From NCBI RefSeq assembly GCF_002086795.1, contig NZ_MVIM01000015.1, positions 62,001 through 126,000 on the forward strand: DNA of 64,000 nucleotides. Reading direction: 5' to 3'. Source of the DNA: Mycolicibacterium tusciae. Its GTDB lineage: Bacteria > Actinomycetota > Actinomycetes > Mycobacteriales > Mycobacteriaceae. The translations under genes and the position numbers were made by a program. Below are positions 50,598-60,702 of the stretch, piece after piece (position 1 is the first letter of the stretch; every line of letters starts with the position of its first letter). Below the pieces are notes generated by a model. It did not search any database, was not told the origin of the DNA, and saw only the letters and a list, made by a program, of their open reading frames with translations.

Positions 50598-51226
50598 GGC
50601 AGCTCGACTTTGCTTGCCCGCCAACGACCGTCGACGTGCTCCATCGTCATCTTGATCCTGCTGCGGTCGACCCGGGGGTCGGGCACGCTGGTGTTGGATA
50701 CCGCCTGGTCCACGAACAGCAGCACGACGACCTTGTCCTTGGACGCGGACTGCACCGCCGAATCCAGGACGACACCGTGCGCCGTCGCCTTGTTGTCGAT
50801 GAGCAATTGCCGCAGCTGCACGCTCGACTGCGAATACATGTCCTTGAACTCACCGGTCGACCCGTCCAAGACCTGGGCGAAGTTCTCGTCGACCTTGTTG
50901 GAGTCGATACTGGTCAAGATCTGTGCGTACGCGACGGCTGCTTGTTGCGCCTGTTGACTCGCCTGCTCGATCTGCTTGTCCTGCCAGAGCTGCCAGCCGA
51001 GATAGCCCGACGTGGCAAGCGCGGCAATGAATATCACCACGACAGCACCGATTCGCAGGCGTCGCCCCCACCGGTGATCGGTTGCGGGCTCGCTGTCGTC
51101 GCCGGCCTCGGTGTCGGCCTCGGCGTCGTCAGCGGCGGTGTCGTCAGCCGCCTCGGCCGCTTCAGACGGCTCCAGCTCGTCGGCGGTGTCGGCGTCATCT
51201 TCATCGGTTGTCACAGACAAGGTCAT
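50594..51226 (-). CDS. Mce-associated membrane protein
   Basis: 210 aa. Long acidic N-terminus (many Asp/Glu to about residue 50), one helix (about 57-78), then an extracytoplasmic domain with QQAQQAAVAYAQILTSIDSNKVDENFAQVLDGSTGEFKDMY, the Mam/DUF pattern that follows most mce operons and resembles VirB8-like folds. It likely stabilises the Mce complex. AAAGGAGA precedes the ATG. Confidence 0.88.
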   Translation of the reverse strand: MTLSVTTDEDDADTADELEPSEAAEAADDTAADDAEADTEAGDDSEPATDHRWGRRLRIGAVVVIFIAALATSGYLGWQLWQDKQIEQASQQAQQAAVAYAQILTSIDSNKVDENFAQVLDGSTGEFKDMYSQSSVQLRQLLIDNKATAHGVVLDSAVQSASKDKVVVLLFVDQAVSNTSVPDPRVDRSRIKMTMEHVDGRWRASKVELP

Positions 51227-51239
51227 CTCCTTTGATCAC

Positions 51240-52490
51240 TCAACGCGGTGGCTCGATGGGCAGGACGGGGCCACCGTAGGGCGTGGGAATTGTGAAGCGG
51301 CCCTTCGGCGTCGGGTCGGTTTGACGGCCGAGGTCGGCACCCGGCGGTGGGCCTGCGGTGTCGTCGTCGGCGGGCCGCGGTGCGTTCTTGGCTCCGCGAA
51401 TCAGTACACCCGGATGGTCGTCGCGGCAGTAGGTGTACATGAACGGCTCGGGAAAGTCGGCCGAAGACGGTGGCTGACGCGGCGTTCCGTAGTCACAGAA
51501 GTACATCGGGTAGGGGTCCGCGGTTGCCCACAGTCCGTTGTCGTGCAGCGTGCTGGTGATCGCGTCCAGCACCGATGTGCGGTACGTCGGGAACAGCGCA
51601 TTCAGCGCGGGGACACGAAGGTAGAGCAGTCGCGATGTGGTGGTCAGATTCCCGAGCAGCTGCACCATGGTGTCGGAGTTGTCGACGAACGAGGCATCGA
51701 CGTCGGACAGTGTGTCCGGCGCCTCGTTGGTGAGACGGCGGTAACCCTCACGCATTCTGTTGATCCCGACAAAGCTCTCGCTGAGATTGTCTGCGGCGAT
51801 GCCGATTCCGGCATTCTTGTCTGAGACGAGGGTGAATACGGTACGGCTGTTGCGCAGCACGCTGGTGGTCTCCGGCAACACCGAGTCCAGTGTGGACAGC
51901 AGGAAGGTGCCGCCGTTGACGATGTCGGCGAGCTTGCGCGGACCGTCCTTGCTCAGGCTCAGTTCGCGTTTGATGAGCTCGATCTGGGCCGTGTCGACCT
52001 GCGCCAGCGCGCCGTCGGCATTGGCGAGCAATTCCGCCAGGCTGACCGGGACGGTGGCCCTGCCCCGACTGACCACAGCGCCGTCCCTCAGGTAGGGCCC
52101 GTCGCTCGACTGCGCCGCGAAATCGATGTACTGCTCACCCGCGGGCGAAAGTCCCGACACCCGTACGTCGCTGGACTCCGGGATGGGCACCGCCGAGTTG
52201 ACGTCGACGACCGCGTTGACCCCCGACGGCGTGATGTCGAGTCGGTCCACCCGCCCGATCCGCACGCCGCGCAGCGTGACGTCCTGGTTCGGCAGCAGCC
52301 CTGCCGAATCCGGCAGTTCGATGGTCACGCGATAGGTCGATGTCAGCGGATTCACCTGCAGCGCAACGAGGGACAAGTATGCGACGGCCACGACCAGCGT
52401 GAAAAGCAGCGCGCCGGCTGACAGCCACGCCTTTCGGCGGTAGCCGAAGCGCACCGCGGCGACGAAGTGATTGGCGACGGTGGCGATCAT
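51240..52490 (-). CDS. mceF: Mce family protein MceF
   Basis: 416 aa. N-terminal helix (about 19-44), MlaD/Mce domain (LPDSAGLLPNQDVTLRGVRIGRVDRLDI) and the long helical Mce C-domain, ending in a Pro-rich tail. Six Mce proteins form a hexameric periplasmic channel for lipid import. The start overlaps the mceE stop by 4 nt. Confidence 0.9.
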   Translation of the reverse strand: MIATVANHFVAAVRFGYRRKAWLSAGALLFTLVVAVAYLSLVALQVNPLTSTYRVTIELPDSAGLLPNQDVTLRGVRIGRVDRLDITPSGVNAVVDVNSAVPIPESSDVRVSGLSPAGEQYIDFAAQSSDGPYLRDGAVVSRGRATVPVSLAELLANADGALAQVDTAQIELIKRELSLSKDGPRKLADIVNGGTFLLSTLDSVLPETTSVLRNSRTVFTLVSDKNAGIGIAADNLSESFVGINRMREGYRRLTNEAPDTLSDVDASFVDNSDTMVQLLGNLTTTSRLLYLRVPALNALFPTYRTSVLDAITSTLHDNGLWATADPYPMYFCDYGTPRQPPSSADFPEPFMYTYCRDDHPGVLIRGAKNAPRPADDDTAGPPPGADLGRQTDPTPKGRFTIPTPYGGPVLPIEPPR

Positions 52491-53749
52491 GGCGTCCTCG
52501 GCGGGACTGCAGGGACGGAGGCCGGCGGCGGCTGCAGACCGGCTGGCGGCGCTCCCGGTGGCAGCACGCCAGGCGGTGCCGGCGGCGCGATCATCACCTC
52601 TCCGGGAACGTCCGGATTGGGGATCACGGGCACCTGCGGGACACCTGGCCCCTTGCCGACGACCCGCTCCTGCAGCCGGTAGAGCGTGTACTGGAACGTT
52701 CCGACCAACTGGTGCCAGTTGTACCGTTTGGGGCCGTGCAGCCCCGGATCACCGGCGAACCCGATGTCGGGTATAGAGCCGAGGATCAGTCGGTCGATGC
52801 TGCCGTTGACCGCGAGCGCAGTACCGGTGGTCGACTTCACGAACGGAGGCATCAGCCGATTCAGCGAATGCAGCGTGGCGTCGGGTGTGAGCACGACGTC
52901 GTTCCATGCCCGCGCGATCTCGTTCGCGTCGGCGATCACGCTCCGGCCGCTGGCGTCGGTGCCCGCGATCGACGGGAACTTGCGCAGTTGCTCGGAGACG
53001 TCACCGATCTGCACGACGAGGTCGGCGATCTGGCTCGTATGGACGGCCAGAGTGTCGGTGGCGGGACGAGCCTGGACCAGCACATCGGCGAGGCTCTGGT
53101 TCTTCGCCTCGATGGTGTCGACCAGTCGCGACGTCTCGGTCATCGCGTCGGCGATCTGGTCCGACCGCGAATTGAGCCTGCCGAGCGTGTTGTTCGTCTT
53201 GCGGATCAGCGTGCCGAACGCTTCGCCCTGATCACCGGTCGCCTTGCCGAGGCCGTTGACGATACTGGTGAAGTTGCGCACCGCGCCGCCGTTTACCAGG
53301 ATCGCGGCCGAGCTGAGCACCGACTCGACCGTCGCGGCGGCGGTCGTCGAATCCAGTTCGATGGTGTCGCCGTCCTTCAACAGCGGCGCACCGGGTTCGG
53401 CCGGGCTCGGCGGCTTGACCGCGACGAACACGTCACCGAGCGGCGTTGCCGACCGCAGTTCGGCGGTGCTGCCCCTGGGCAGCCGCACCCCGTCCATGAT
53501 GCGCAACGTCGTCACAGCGGTGTAATTGCGAGCGACCATCGATTCGAGTTGCCCGACGTCGGCGCCCGCGAGTTTCACCTTCGCATTGGCGGGCAGATTG
53601 AGCGCATTGGAGAACACCGCGGTCAGCGTGTAACCGCCGGAGCCGACGCCGGGCGCGGGCAGTGGCAGGCTGGCCAATCCTTCTGACGCACAACTGGTTA
53701 CGGCCAGGCAAACGGCTGCGGCCAGCGCGGTGAATCGACGGGCGAACAT
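52487..53749 (-). CDS. mceE: Mce family lipoprotein MceE
   Basis: 420 aa. Signal peptide with lipobox AVTSCASE; the lipid-anchored subunit in mce operons is MceE. Mce domain with VFSNALNLPANAKVKLAGADVGQLESM, helical domain, and an unusually Pro-rich tail (PAPPGVLPPGAPPAG). ATG 53749 overlaps the mceD stop by 1 nt. Confidence 0.92.
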   Translation of the reverse strand: MFARRFTALAAAVCLAVTSCASEGLASLPLPAPGVGSGGYTLTAVFSNALNLPANAKVKLAGADVGQLESMVARNYTAVTTLRIMDGVRLPRGSTAELRSATPLGDVFVAVKPPSPAEPGAPLLKDGDTIELDSTTAAATVESVLSSAAILVNGGAVRNFTSIVNGLGKATGDQGEAFGTLIRKTNNTLGRLNSRSDQIADAMTETSRLVDTIEAKNQSLADVLVQARPATDTLAVHTSQIADLVVQIGDVSEQLRKFPSIAGTDASGRSVIADANEIARAWNDVVLTPDATLHSLNRLMPPFVKSTTGTALAVNGSIDRLILGSIPDIGFAGDPGLHGPKRYNWHQLVGTFQYTLYRLQERVVGKGPGVPQVPVIPNPDVPGEVMIAPPAPPGVLPPGAPPAGLQPPPASVPAVPPRTP

Positions 53750-54857
53750 CACTTCTGTCCCATCGCGGCCAGACCGTCGAGCATGGAGGTCAGTCCGTAG
53801 TCCGGTCCGAAGTCCTGCAATGTCCCCGTGCTGCACCCGAGCTGGCGCAGACCCATCATGTTGCAGACTTCCTTCATCGTCTGGCTGTCGAACAGCACCC
53901 GGTCGGTGAGCACCTTGGCCCGGATGGCGCCGTTGCGTTGGTCGATGATGTTGTAGATGTTGTCCAGCGTCATCGGCGCCAGATCGAGGAACTCCTTGAG
54001 ATCGCGCTCATGGTCGACGGTCGTGCGCGACACCGTGTTGGCGTTGGCGACGATGCCCTTGATGGCCTCGCGGTTGGCCTCGAGAACCTCGCCTGTCTGG
54101 ACGAGCACCTCGTTCAGCTTCTTGCCGGTGGTCCCGCTTCCGAGGTCCTCGTCGGCGATGACCTGGCTGAGCACATTGACGTTCGACCCGAACTCGCGAA
54201 GCGTCGCATCATTGGCGGCGGCGGCGTCGAGCAGCGAACTGACGTTGCGGATGATGGTCGTCAACTGGTCGCGCGTCACCGCGCCGCCGTCGGCGCTCAG
54301 CCGCACGGCTTCCGACAGTTCACCGAGGGAATCCTTCATCTGCTGACCATTGCCGCCGGCGATGGCGGCGCTGGCGTTGACGAGGTCGGCGACCGGGCCG
54401 TTGCCGTGACCGTCACCGCGAAGCGAAACCGACAGCTTGTCGAGAACATCTAGCACTCGGGCGAATTCGACCGGGTCTTGGTTCGATTCAGTCCGATGGT
54501 GTCGCCGTTCTGCAGTGCCGGGCCGCCGCTGTAGGGCGGCGTCAACTCGATTTGGCGGTCGGTGAGGATCGAGTTCGAGATCGTCACCGCCCGGGCATCG
54601 GCAGGCACCTTGACATCCTTGTCCACCGTGAACTCGACCTCGACATACCCGCCCTTGGGAGTGATCTTGGTGACCTTGCCCACCGGCATGCCGAGCACCG
54701 CGACGGTGTTGTCCTCGTAAAGCCCTGCCGCATTGTCGAACTGGGCGGTGACCGTGACCGTATCCAGTCGATCCGTGGCGAAGGTCCACACCAACGCGGC
54801 CCCCACCACCACCGATACGAGTACGACGGCACCGAGGACGAGCGCTCTCGTTCTCAT
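53749..54857 (-). pseudogene. mceD: mceD with a single-base frameshift
   Basis: The first 128 codons from ATG 54857 encode an intact MceD N-terminus (membrane helix, Mce domain GLYEDNTVAVLGMPVGKVTKI) up to GLNRTKT. There the frame runs into TAG at 54450. The continuation PVEFARVLDVLDKLSVSLRG is in another frame and stays open to 53749. Adding one C in the ACCCGG at 54471-54476 restores a normal 369-aa MceD. Upstream and downstream junctions (ATGA, TGATG) are intact. Either a real mutation or a sequencing error in a homopolymer. Confidence 0.85.
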
Positions 54858-55894
54858 TTGCAGTCCTGGAAGTACGGAATCATGTTGAACTGCTCGGCGC
54901 GCTCGCTGATGGCACACATCCACGAGTCGACGAGCAGGCCGTTGGGCGCGTTGAATCCGACCGCGTTGCCACTACCGGTGGCGTTGGTGAGATTTCGCAG
55001 TGTGACGGGGCCGGCTTGCAGGGTGCTGCGCAACAGGTCGTCGTGCTGGCCGAGCATGCCGGACAGTTCACGGATGTCCTGCAGCAAAGCCTCGAGTTGC
55101 GGACGGTCGTCGATCACGATACCGCCGAGCGTTCCGACCAGGTTGGTGAGCGCGGCCATCATCGCGTGGAAGGTGTCACGCCGGGCGACGAACTCGCCCA
55201 CCAGCGAATTGCCCTGCCGGACCAGAGTTCCGATGGTGGACTGCTGACGGCGCAGCGTATTCGTAACAGTCTCAGTGGTTTTCAGCAGGGAGCCCAACTG
55301 GTCGCGTCGTTGGGCGATGATCTCCGACAACGTCTTGGTGTTGGCCAACGCCTGCGGAATGACCGGTGGGAGTGTTTGCATCTGCTTGCCGAGGACACCG
55401 AGTGTTTCGGCGAACTGATCCGAGTCAACCTGCTCGTAGGTGGTCGTCACGTCGGACAACGCCTCCTGCAGATCATATGGAACCTCGGTGTGTTCGAGGT
55501 CAAAGGTGTTGTCCGGCAACGACCCCTCCCCTGCCGGCTGCAACGACAGGTAGCGGGAGCCGAGGATGGTGGTGATCTTGATGGACGCGCGCGATTGCGT
55601 GCCGAGCGGGATGTCGTCGCGGACTTTGAGCCCCGCTTCGACGTGGTCGCCCGCCAACTCCATGCTGGTCACTTCCCCGACCGGAATGCCCGCGATGGTG
55701 ATCGGATTGCCCACCTGCAGCGCCGCCGCTTGCAGGAACTGCGCGGTGTAGTGGCGATACCCCACATTGGCGACCTTGACGAGCAGCAGCGATCCGATCA
55801 GCACCGTGACCACCGCGACGGCGATGACGCCGAGCCAGGTCTTGTTGCGATCCTCCAGCGGGATCCGTCGCCGCTTCGGTGATGGGTCAGCCAT
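54854..55894 (-). CDS. mceC: Mce family protein MceC
   Basis: 346 aa. Basic N-terminus (PSPKRRRIPLEDRNK), helix (about 20-42), Mce domain with FLQAAALQVGNPITIAGIPVGEVTSM, then a long helical region and paired Cys (MCAIS, FQDC). ATG 55894 lies just inside the end of mceB (8-nt overlap), and its stop overlaps mceD by 4 nt. Confidence 0.9.
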   Translation of the reverse strand: MADPSPKRRRIPLEDRNKTWLGVIAVAVVTVLIGSLLLVKVANVGYRHYTAQFLQAAALQVGNPITIAGIPVGEVTSMELAGDHVEAGLKVRDDIPLGTQSRASIKITTILGSRYLSLQPAGEGSLPDNTFDLEHTEVPYDLQEALSDVTTTYEQVDSDQFAETLGVLGKQMQTLPPVIPQALANTKTLSEIIAQRRDQLGSLLKTTETVTNTLRRQQSTIGTLVRQGNSLVGEFVARRDTFHAMMAALTNLVGTLGGIVIDDRPQLEALLQDIRELSGMLGQHDDLLRSTLQAGPVTLRNLTNATGSGNAVGFNAPNGLLVDSWMCAISERAEQFNMIPYFQDCK

Positions 55895-56942
55895 TGGCCA
55901 TGTTCCTACACTTCGGCGAGTATTGGGTGCCCGGTCCTGGTGAAGCGGCATCGACGATGATCGGAATCAGGTCGTTGAGCCCGGGGAAGAAGCCTTGGAT
56001 GTTGAGGTCGCAGGCGTAGGCGTTGGCATATGGACCGTCGCTGGTGATGCGTGCGAATCCCTTGAGCAGCAGCGGCAGGTTCGCACCGGTGAACGCCAGC
56101 TGTGGCTCGAGGCCGACCATGTGCGACGCGAATCCCGGCTCTCGGGTGACGAGCTCGTTCAACGGCGGGTACACCTCGTCGGAGATCGTGGACAGCTGTC
56201 GCACCACCTTCGCGATCGCACTCGTGGACGCGACCAGCTCGGGGCGCCGGGCGTCGAAAGTGGATACCACCGTTTGGGTTTCGGTGAGCACATGGTCGAG
56301 ATCGTCGTTGTGTTTGGCGAGGTTCGCGACGACTGTATTCAGATCGGTGATGACGGCGCCCAGTTCCTCGTCGCGACCGGCGAATGATTCCGTCAGCTGC
56401 GATGTCTGGTCGACGAGGGCGGTGATCGACCCGGTGTCGCCCTGCAGCGACTGCAGGACTCCTTTGGTCAGGTTGTCGGCGTCGCGCGGATTGAGCAGAC
56501 TGAACAGGGGTTCATAACCGTTGAGCAGGGTGCCGACATCGAAGGATGGATCGGTGCGTTCGACGGGGATGACGCTGTGCGGCGGTAGCGGTCCAGGCTC
56601 ACCGATGTTGCCCAGCGACAGCCCGAGGTAGCGCTGGCCGACGATGTTCTGGTAGGTGACCGACGCCACGGTGGTCCCCAGTACCTGCTGGTCCGACTGC
56701 ACCACGAAGGACACCTTCGCTTTATCGCCTTGCAGTTCAATGCTTTCGACACGGCCGACGCGAACACCGGCCATGCGGACGTCGTCGCCTTCGCGCAGGC
56801 CGAACACATCGGTGAACACAGCGGCGTAGGGGACCGTCTCACCGGCGACATCGCGGCGCAGCGTGGCATAGACCAGCCAGGTCAACGCCACGGCCACCAC
56901 CATGAACAGCGACAGACCGATCAGTGCGCCGCGGTATCTCAT
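55887..56942 (-). CDS. mceB: Mce family protein MceB
   Basis: 351 aa. N-terminal helix (GALIGLSLFMVVAVALTWLVY), Mce domain (FTDVFGLREGDDVRMAGVRVGRVESIEL) with VGQRYLGLSLG, and helical C-domain. No unusual features. The ATG overlaps the mceA stop by 4 nt. Confidence 0.92.
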   Translation of the reverse strand: MRYRGALIGLSLFMVVAVALTWLVYATLRRDVAGETVPYAAVFTDVFGLREGDDVRMAGVRVGRVESIELQGDKAKVSFVVQSDQQVLGTTVASVTYQNIVGQRYLGLSLGNIGEPGPLPPHSVIPVERTDPSFDVGTLLNGYEPLFSLLNPRDADNLTKGVLQSLQGDTGSITALVDQTSQLTESFAGRDEELGAVITDLNTVVANLAKHNDDLDHVLTETQTVVSTFDARRPELVASTSAIAKVVRQLSTISDEVYPPLNELVTREPGFASHMVGLEPQLAFTGANLPLLLKGFARITSDGPYANAYACDLNIQGFFPGLNDLIPIIVDAASPGPGTQYSPKCRNMANG

Positions 56943-58573
56943 CCCGCCTCCTGCACAACAGAGACCGTCGTCCCGCGAGCGAGCGGGCCGAGCAGTAGTT
57001 GGGTGGCGCTCGTCGCCGGTTGTCCGGTGAGGAGGCTGAATTGGGCCCGCTCCCCTGGGCTGCCCACCGGGCCGACGTTTCCGCCGTACGACGCGGGCGC
57101 GGCCTCAGCCGGTAGCGGCCGCGGAGCGGGAGCAGACGGCGGTGCGGGCGCCGCCGGTGCGCCGCCGGTCGCATCTCTTGTGTTCGGGGCCGTCGGATCC
57201 GACCATGGTTTCGGCGCCACCGGTGCCGGTGGCGACAGCGGTACCGGCGGTGGCGGGGTTGGCACCAGTGCCGGGTTGGATGTTCCGGGCACCGGTGGCG
57301 AAGGCGGCATCCACGACGGCAGTGGCGGATTGGGATCGGCCAGGCTCGGATTGGGGTTGATCAAAGGCGGTCCAACGGCGACGAGGTTGCCGTTCTCACC
57401 CACGATCGTGCCGGGTGGCGGCGCCAGGTCTTTCGGCGGCTGATAGTTCTGCGGTAACAGGACGTCGGGCAGTTCGGGTCTGGTCGGAACCAGCGGTGCG
57501 GTGAAACAGCTCGGTCCCTTCAGCTCTCCGTACTGCGGGCAATCCGCGCGGGTGTAGGTGTAGCTGGGCGTGAAGGTCAGGTTGACCCGCATGTTGCCGA
57601 TATCACGATCGGGCATCCACACGTGCTCGAAGAACCTGTCCGCCAACGTGTTCAGCTTCACGAATGCCGGGACGAAGTTGTGCGACGTCTGCGCCAGCAC
57701 ACCGATCACGGGCGTCATCTCTCCGGTGATCTTGACGAGCCGATCCGTGTGGTTGTTCAACGCGGTGTTCGTCGTGCCCATGGTGTGCACGCCACCGGAG
57801 ATGAGCGCGTCGAGCTGCGAGCGCTGTTCGACAAGGGTCTGCATCGGCTCTATCGCCTGGTGCAGTGAGTCGATGAGCTCAGGTGCCGTCGCCTGCAGCC
57901 CATGGGTCGCATCGATGAGCGCGGAGACCGTCGTCGCACCGGGTTCGGTGGCGACGATCGAGTCGAGCTGGTCGATCAAACGGTTCAAATGTGCACCGGA
58001 GGCCAGCAGTTCGGCCCGCTTGCCCTCGGTCGCGGCGTTCACTGCGGCGAGGATGCCCACCGTCTTGTCCTCACGACCGCGCCCGGTCGCCGCCAGCAGG
58101 TCGCGCAGCTTGCTGATGGTGGTTTGGAACAGGACCGTCGGCAGCTCGGTGTCCTCCGGGATGTGGGCCCCGGCTCGTATCGGTGGCCCCGTCCCTTGGT
58201 CGACGAGCTGCACCGAGGACACCGCAAACACGTTGCTCGGCACTACGCGCGCCGTCACTCCGGCCGGAATCGATTGTGCGTATTCGGGTTTGAGGTCGAT
58301 GTGGACGAAGTTCGGCCTACCGTCGGCGGCCGGTGTGACGCTGTCCACCATGCCGACGAGCACACCATGGTACTTGACGTCGGACCGTTGCGGCAGGCCG
58401 TCGCCGACGTTGACGAGGTCGGCCACCACCCGGACATAGGGGTCGAGCCGACCCGTCGACTTGACCAACAACGTCGCGGTCGCAAGGGCGGCGACCACGA
58501 AAAGCGCCACGCCGCAACCGAGCAGCTGGCGGTTCGACGGTCCACGTCCGTCCGGGTCAAGCGAATTCGACAA
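56939..58573 (-). CDS. mceA: Mce family protein MceA with long Pro-rich C-terminus
   Basis: 544 aa, longer than typical MceA because of about 150 residues of Pro-rich tail after PPGTIVGENGNL. N-terminal helix (CGVALFVVAALATATLLV), Mce domain (NVGDGLPQRSDVKYHGVLVGMVDSV), then the helical domain with conserved CPQYGELKGPSCF. The TTG at 58573 is chosen since a GGGGGATAGGGG purine run precedes it and the frame upstream lies inside yrbEB. Confidence 0.88.
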   Translation of the reverse strand: MSNSLDPDGRGPSNRQLLGCGVALFVVAALATATLLVKSTGRLDPYVRVVADLVNVGDGLPQRSDVKYHGVLVGMVDSVTPAADGRPNFVHIDLKPEYAQSIPAGVTARVVPSNVFAVSSVQLVDQGTGPPIRAGAHIPEDTELPTVLFQTTISKLRDLLAATGRGREDKTVGILAAVNAATEGKRAELLASGAHLNRLIDQLDSIVATEPGATTVSALIDATHGLQATAPELIDSLHQAIEPMQTLVEQRSQLDALISGGVHTMGTTNTALNNHTDRLVKITGEMTPVIGVLAQTSHNFVPAFVKLNTLADRFFEHVWMPDRDIGNMRVNLTFTPSYTYTRADCPQYGELKGPSCFTAPLVPTRPELPDVLLPQNYQPPKDLAPPPGTIVGENGNLVAVGPPLINPNPSLADPNPPLPSWMPPSPPVPGTSNPALVPTPPPPVPLSPPAPVAPKPWSDPTAPNTRDATGGAPAAPAPPSAPAPRPLPAEAAPASYGGNVGPVGSPGERAQFSLLTGQPATSATQLLLGPLARGTTVSVVQEAG

Positions 58574-58578
58574 TTCCC

Positions 58579-59436
58579 CTATCCCCCAAACCTTGCGCCG
58601 GCGTCGACAGACCACAGCGCCATCGTCAGCAGCATGTTGACCATGATCACGACGGTGATGCTGGCCCTCATCGCATGTCCGGCGGCGACTCCCACGCCTT
58701 CCGGACCGCCGGAGGCGTAGAAGCCGTAGTAGCACTGCACGGTCGATGCGATCCACACGAAGATGATGGTCTTGATGAGCGAATAGACGATGTCTTGACC
58801 GGACAGCATCAGCGAGAAGTAGTGCAGATACGAGCCTGTCGAGCCGCCGCTGATGACGTACACGACGACTTGGGTGGTCAGGTAGCTCACCGCGAGGCAG
58901 GCGACGTACAGCGGGACGACGGCGACCACCGACGCCATCAGCCGCGTGGTCACCAGATACGGAATGGGGCGAATGGCAAGCGAATCCAGAGCGTCGATCT
59001 CTTCGGCGATGCGCATCGAGCCCAGCTGGGCGGTGAACCGGCAACCGGCCTGGGTGGCGAATGCCAGCGAAGCGGCGATCGGGGCGAGCTCACGGGTGTT
59101 GACCAGGGAGGAGATGATTCCCGTCGCCGGTCCCAGTCCCAGCAGGTCGAGGAAGTTGTAACCCTCGATCCCGACGAGGGCCCCGACGGTGACGCCCAAC
59201 ACGATCGCCACGCCGGCGGTGCCGCCGCCGACCACCAGAGATCCGTTGCCCCAAGCGATATCGGATAGGAGGCGGACGAATTCGCTGCGGTAGTGACGCA
59301 GCGCGATGGGCACACCCGTCAACGCCCTGACGAAGAACACCAGCATGTGCCCCAGCCGCATCAGCGGCGTGCTGATCCGGCGGTACGCGCGGATCACCGG
59401 GACGAAGGCCTTGGGCCGGTAGGGGGCTACGGCCAT
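58579..59436 (-). CDS. yrbEB: Mce ABC-transporter permease YrbEB (MlaE family)
   Basis: 285 aa, multiple helices, with the MlaE core GPATGIISSLVNTRELAPIAASLAFATQAGCRFTAQLGSMRIAEEIDAL. It pairs with YrbEA to form the permease through which MceG energises lipid import; mceG is not in the window. Starts 1 bp after the yrbEA stop. Confidence 0.93.
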   Translation of the reverse strand: MAVAPYRPKAFVPVIRAYRRISTPLMRLGHMLVFFVRALTGVPIALRHYRSEFVRLLSDIAWGNGSLVVGGGTAGVAIVLGVTVGALVGIEGYNFLDLLGLGPATGIISSLVNTRELAPIAASLAFATQAGCRFTAQLGSMRIAEEIDALDSLAIRPIPYLVTTRLMASVVAVVPLYVACLAVSYLTTQVVVYVISGGSTGSYLHYFSLMLSGQDIVYSLIKTIIFVWIASTVQCYYGFYASGGPEGVGVAAGHAMRASITVVIMVNMLLTMALWSVDAGARFGG

Positions 59437-59437
59437 G

Positions 59438-60307
59438 TCACAGCCCCACTCTCGGGAACATCATGATGTACAGCTGACTGATGACGACGTTGACGACCAT
59501 CAGGATCAGGATCGATTCGACGACCGCCGCGTTCACCGAGTTGGCGACACCGGTCGGACCACCGACCGTGGACATGCCCTTCTGACACGACACCACCGCG
59601 ACGATGGCGCCGAAGATCACCGCCTTCAACAACGCGACGATCAGATCGCCGGTGGTCGCGAACGAGGCGAAGGTGGCCACGAAGCTGCCGGGTGCGCCGT
59701 TCTGGAAGTAGACGTTGAACAGGTAGCTCGCGAGGAAGCCGACGAAGCAGACGACGCCGGTGAGCGCGACACCGACCATGATGGCAGCGGCGAAACGCGG
59801 CACCACCAGACGCCGGATCACCGAGACTCCCATGACTTCCATCGCGTCGGTCTCCTCACGCATCTTGCGCGAGCCGAGGTCCGCGGTGATCGCGGATCCG
59901 ACGGCGGCGGCCATCAGTATCGCGGCCGTCAGCGATGCGGCCTGTCGGATCACGGCCAGCCCGCTCGCGGCACCGGCGAGCGAGGTAGCACCCACCTGGC
60001 CGGCCAACAGCGCGAACTGAATCGACAAGGTGACGCCGATGGGTAGGGCCACCAGGACCGTCGGCAGGACGGCGGTGCCGGCCATGAAGGCTCCCTGGCG
60101 GATGAACTCCTGCCACTGGAAGCGACCGGTGAAGAGGTCGACGACCAAGTACTGAACGGTGCGGACGGCAAGAACGAACTGATCGCCAACGGTGGTCAGC
60201 GAGGCCAAGGGGTGGCGACGGACGTATCCCGCGCTCCAGTTCTGGATGGCTTCGAGGCCGTCGTCGGCGTCGCCGGCTCTTGCCCGGTCTGCAGGTGGTG
60301 CGGTCAC
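59438..60307 (-). CDS. yrbEA: Mce ABC-transporter permease YrbEA (MlaE family)
   Basis: 289 aa. MlaE core SAITADLGSRKMREETDAMEVMGVSVIRRLVVPR with flanking helices. First gene of the mce operon; GTG start at 60307 with AAGG a few nt upstream. The operon order yrbEA-yrbEB-mceA-F is canonical. Confidence 0.93.
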   Translation of the reverse strand: MTAPPADRARAGDADDGLEAIQNWSAGYVRRHPLASLTTVGDQFVLAVRTVQYLVVDLFTGRFQWQEFIRQGAFMAGTAVLPTVLVALPIGVTLSIQFALLAGQVGATSLAGAASGLAVIRQAASLTAAILMAAAVGSAITADLGSRKMREETDAMEVMGVSVIRRLVVPRFAAAIMVGVALTGVVCFVGFLASYLFNVYFQNGAPGSFVATFASFATTGDLIVALLKAVIFGAIVAVVSCQKGMSTVGGPTGVANSVNAAVVESILILMVVNVVISQLYIMMFPRVGL

Positions 60308-60440
60308 CAGCCTTGAACCCCTTGCGTCAAGACGATCAGCCGCCCACTTGCTTGTGCCGAGTCAACGTCAACCCTCACGTTCGGACACCAACCCGGCAAT
60401 CCCGCGTCGGCCTTTCTTGGCAACCTCGCTACCGCCCGAC

Positions 60441-60470
60441 ACGCTATGGCTGGCGACCCTTCAACGTCAA
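60441..60470 (-). promoter_or_regulatory. Candidate promoter of the mce operon
   Basis: On the minus strand TTGACG (60465-60470), 18-bp spacer, TAGCGT (60441-60446). It would give a leader of about 125 nt before yrbEA. Confidence 0.4.
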
Positions 60471-60670
60471 GGTTTTCATGAATGGTCATTAACATAATTG
60501 AGTTGCTGCGAAGTTTCTACCACGATGTTCACACCGTCTGACTAGTTCAAGACCGACCTTACGACCAGTCGCCGATGCTCTGCGGCGCTTTCAATACTTT
60601 TAGGTACGGTTACGCTCGTTTACTTCTTGCAGCCGTCAGCCACCGAATCCCGATAGGCGACCACATGCTG

Positions 60671-60702
60671 ACACGAGCGGTGACTCGCGTTCAATTCGCG
60701 TT
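60671..60702 (+). repeat. 32-bp inverted repeat, left copy, beyond the 3' end of tetR
   Basis: Begins ACACGAGCGGTGACTCGCG and continues TTCAATTCGCGTT. It is 28/32 identical to the reverse complement of 61358-61389. It lies upstream of the mce operon. Confidence 0.9.

Noticed and set aside
54440..54490. Programmed frameshifting in mceD
   Set aside because: No slippery heptamer or downstream structure is evident, and mce genes are not known to use frameshifting; a mutation or sequencing error is simpler.
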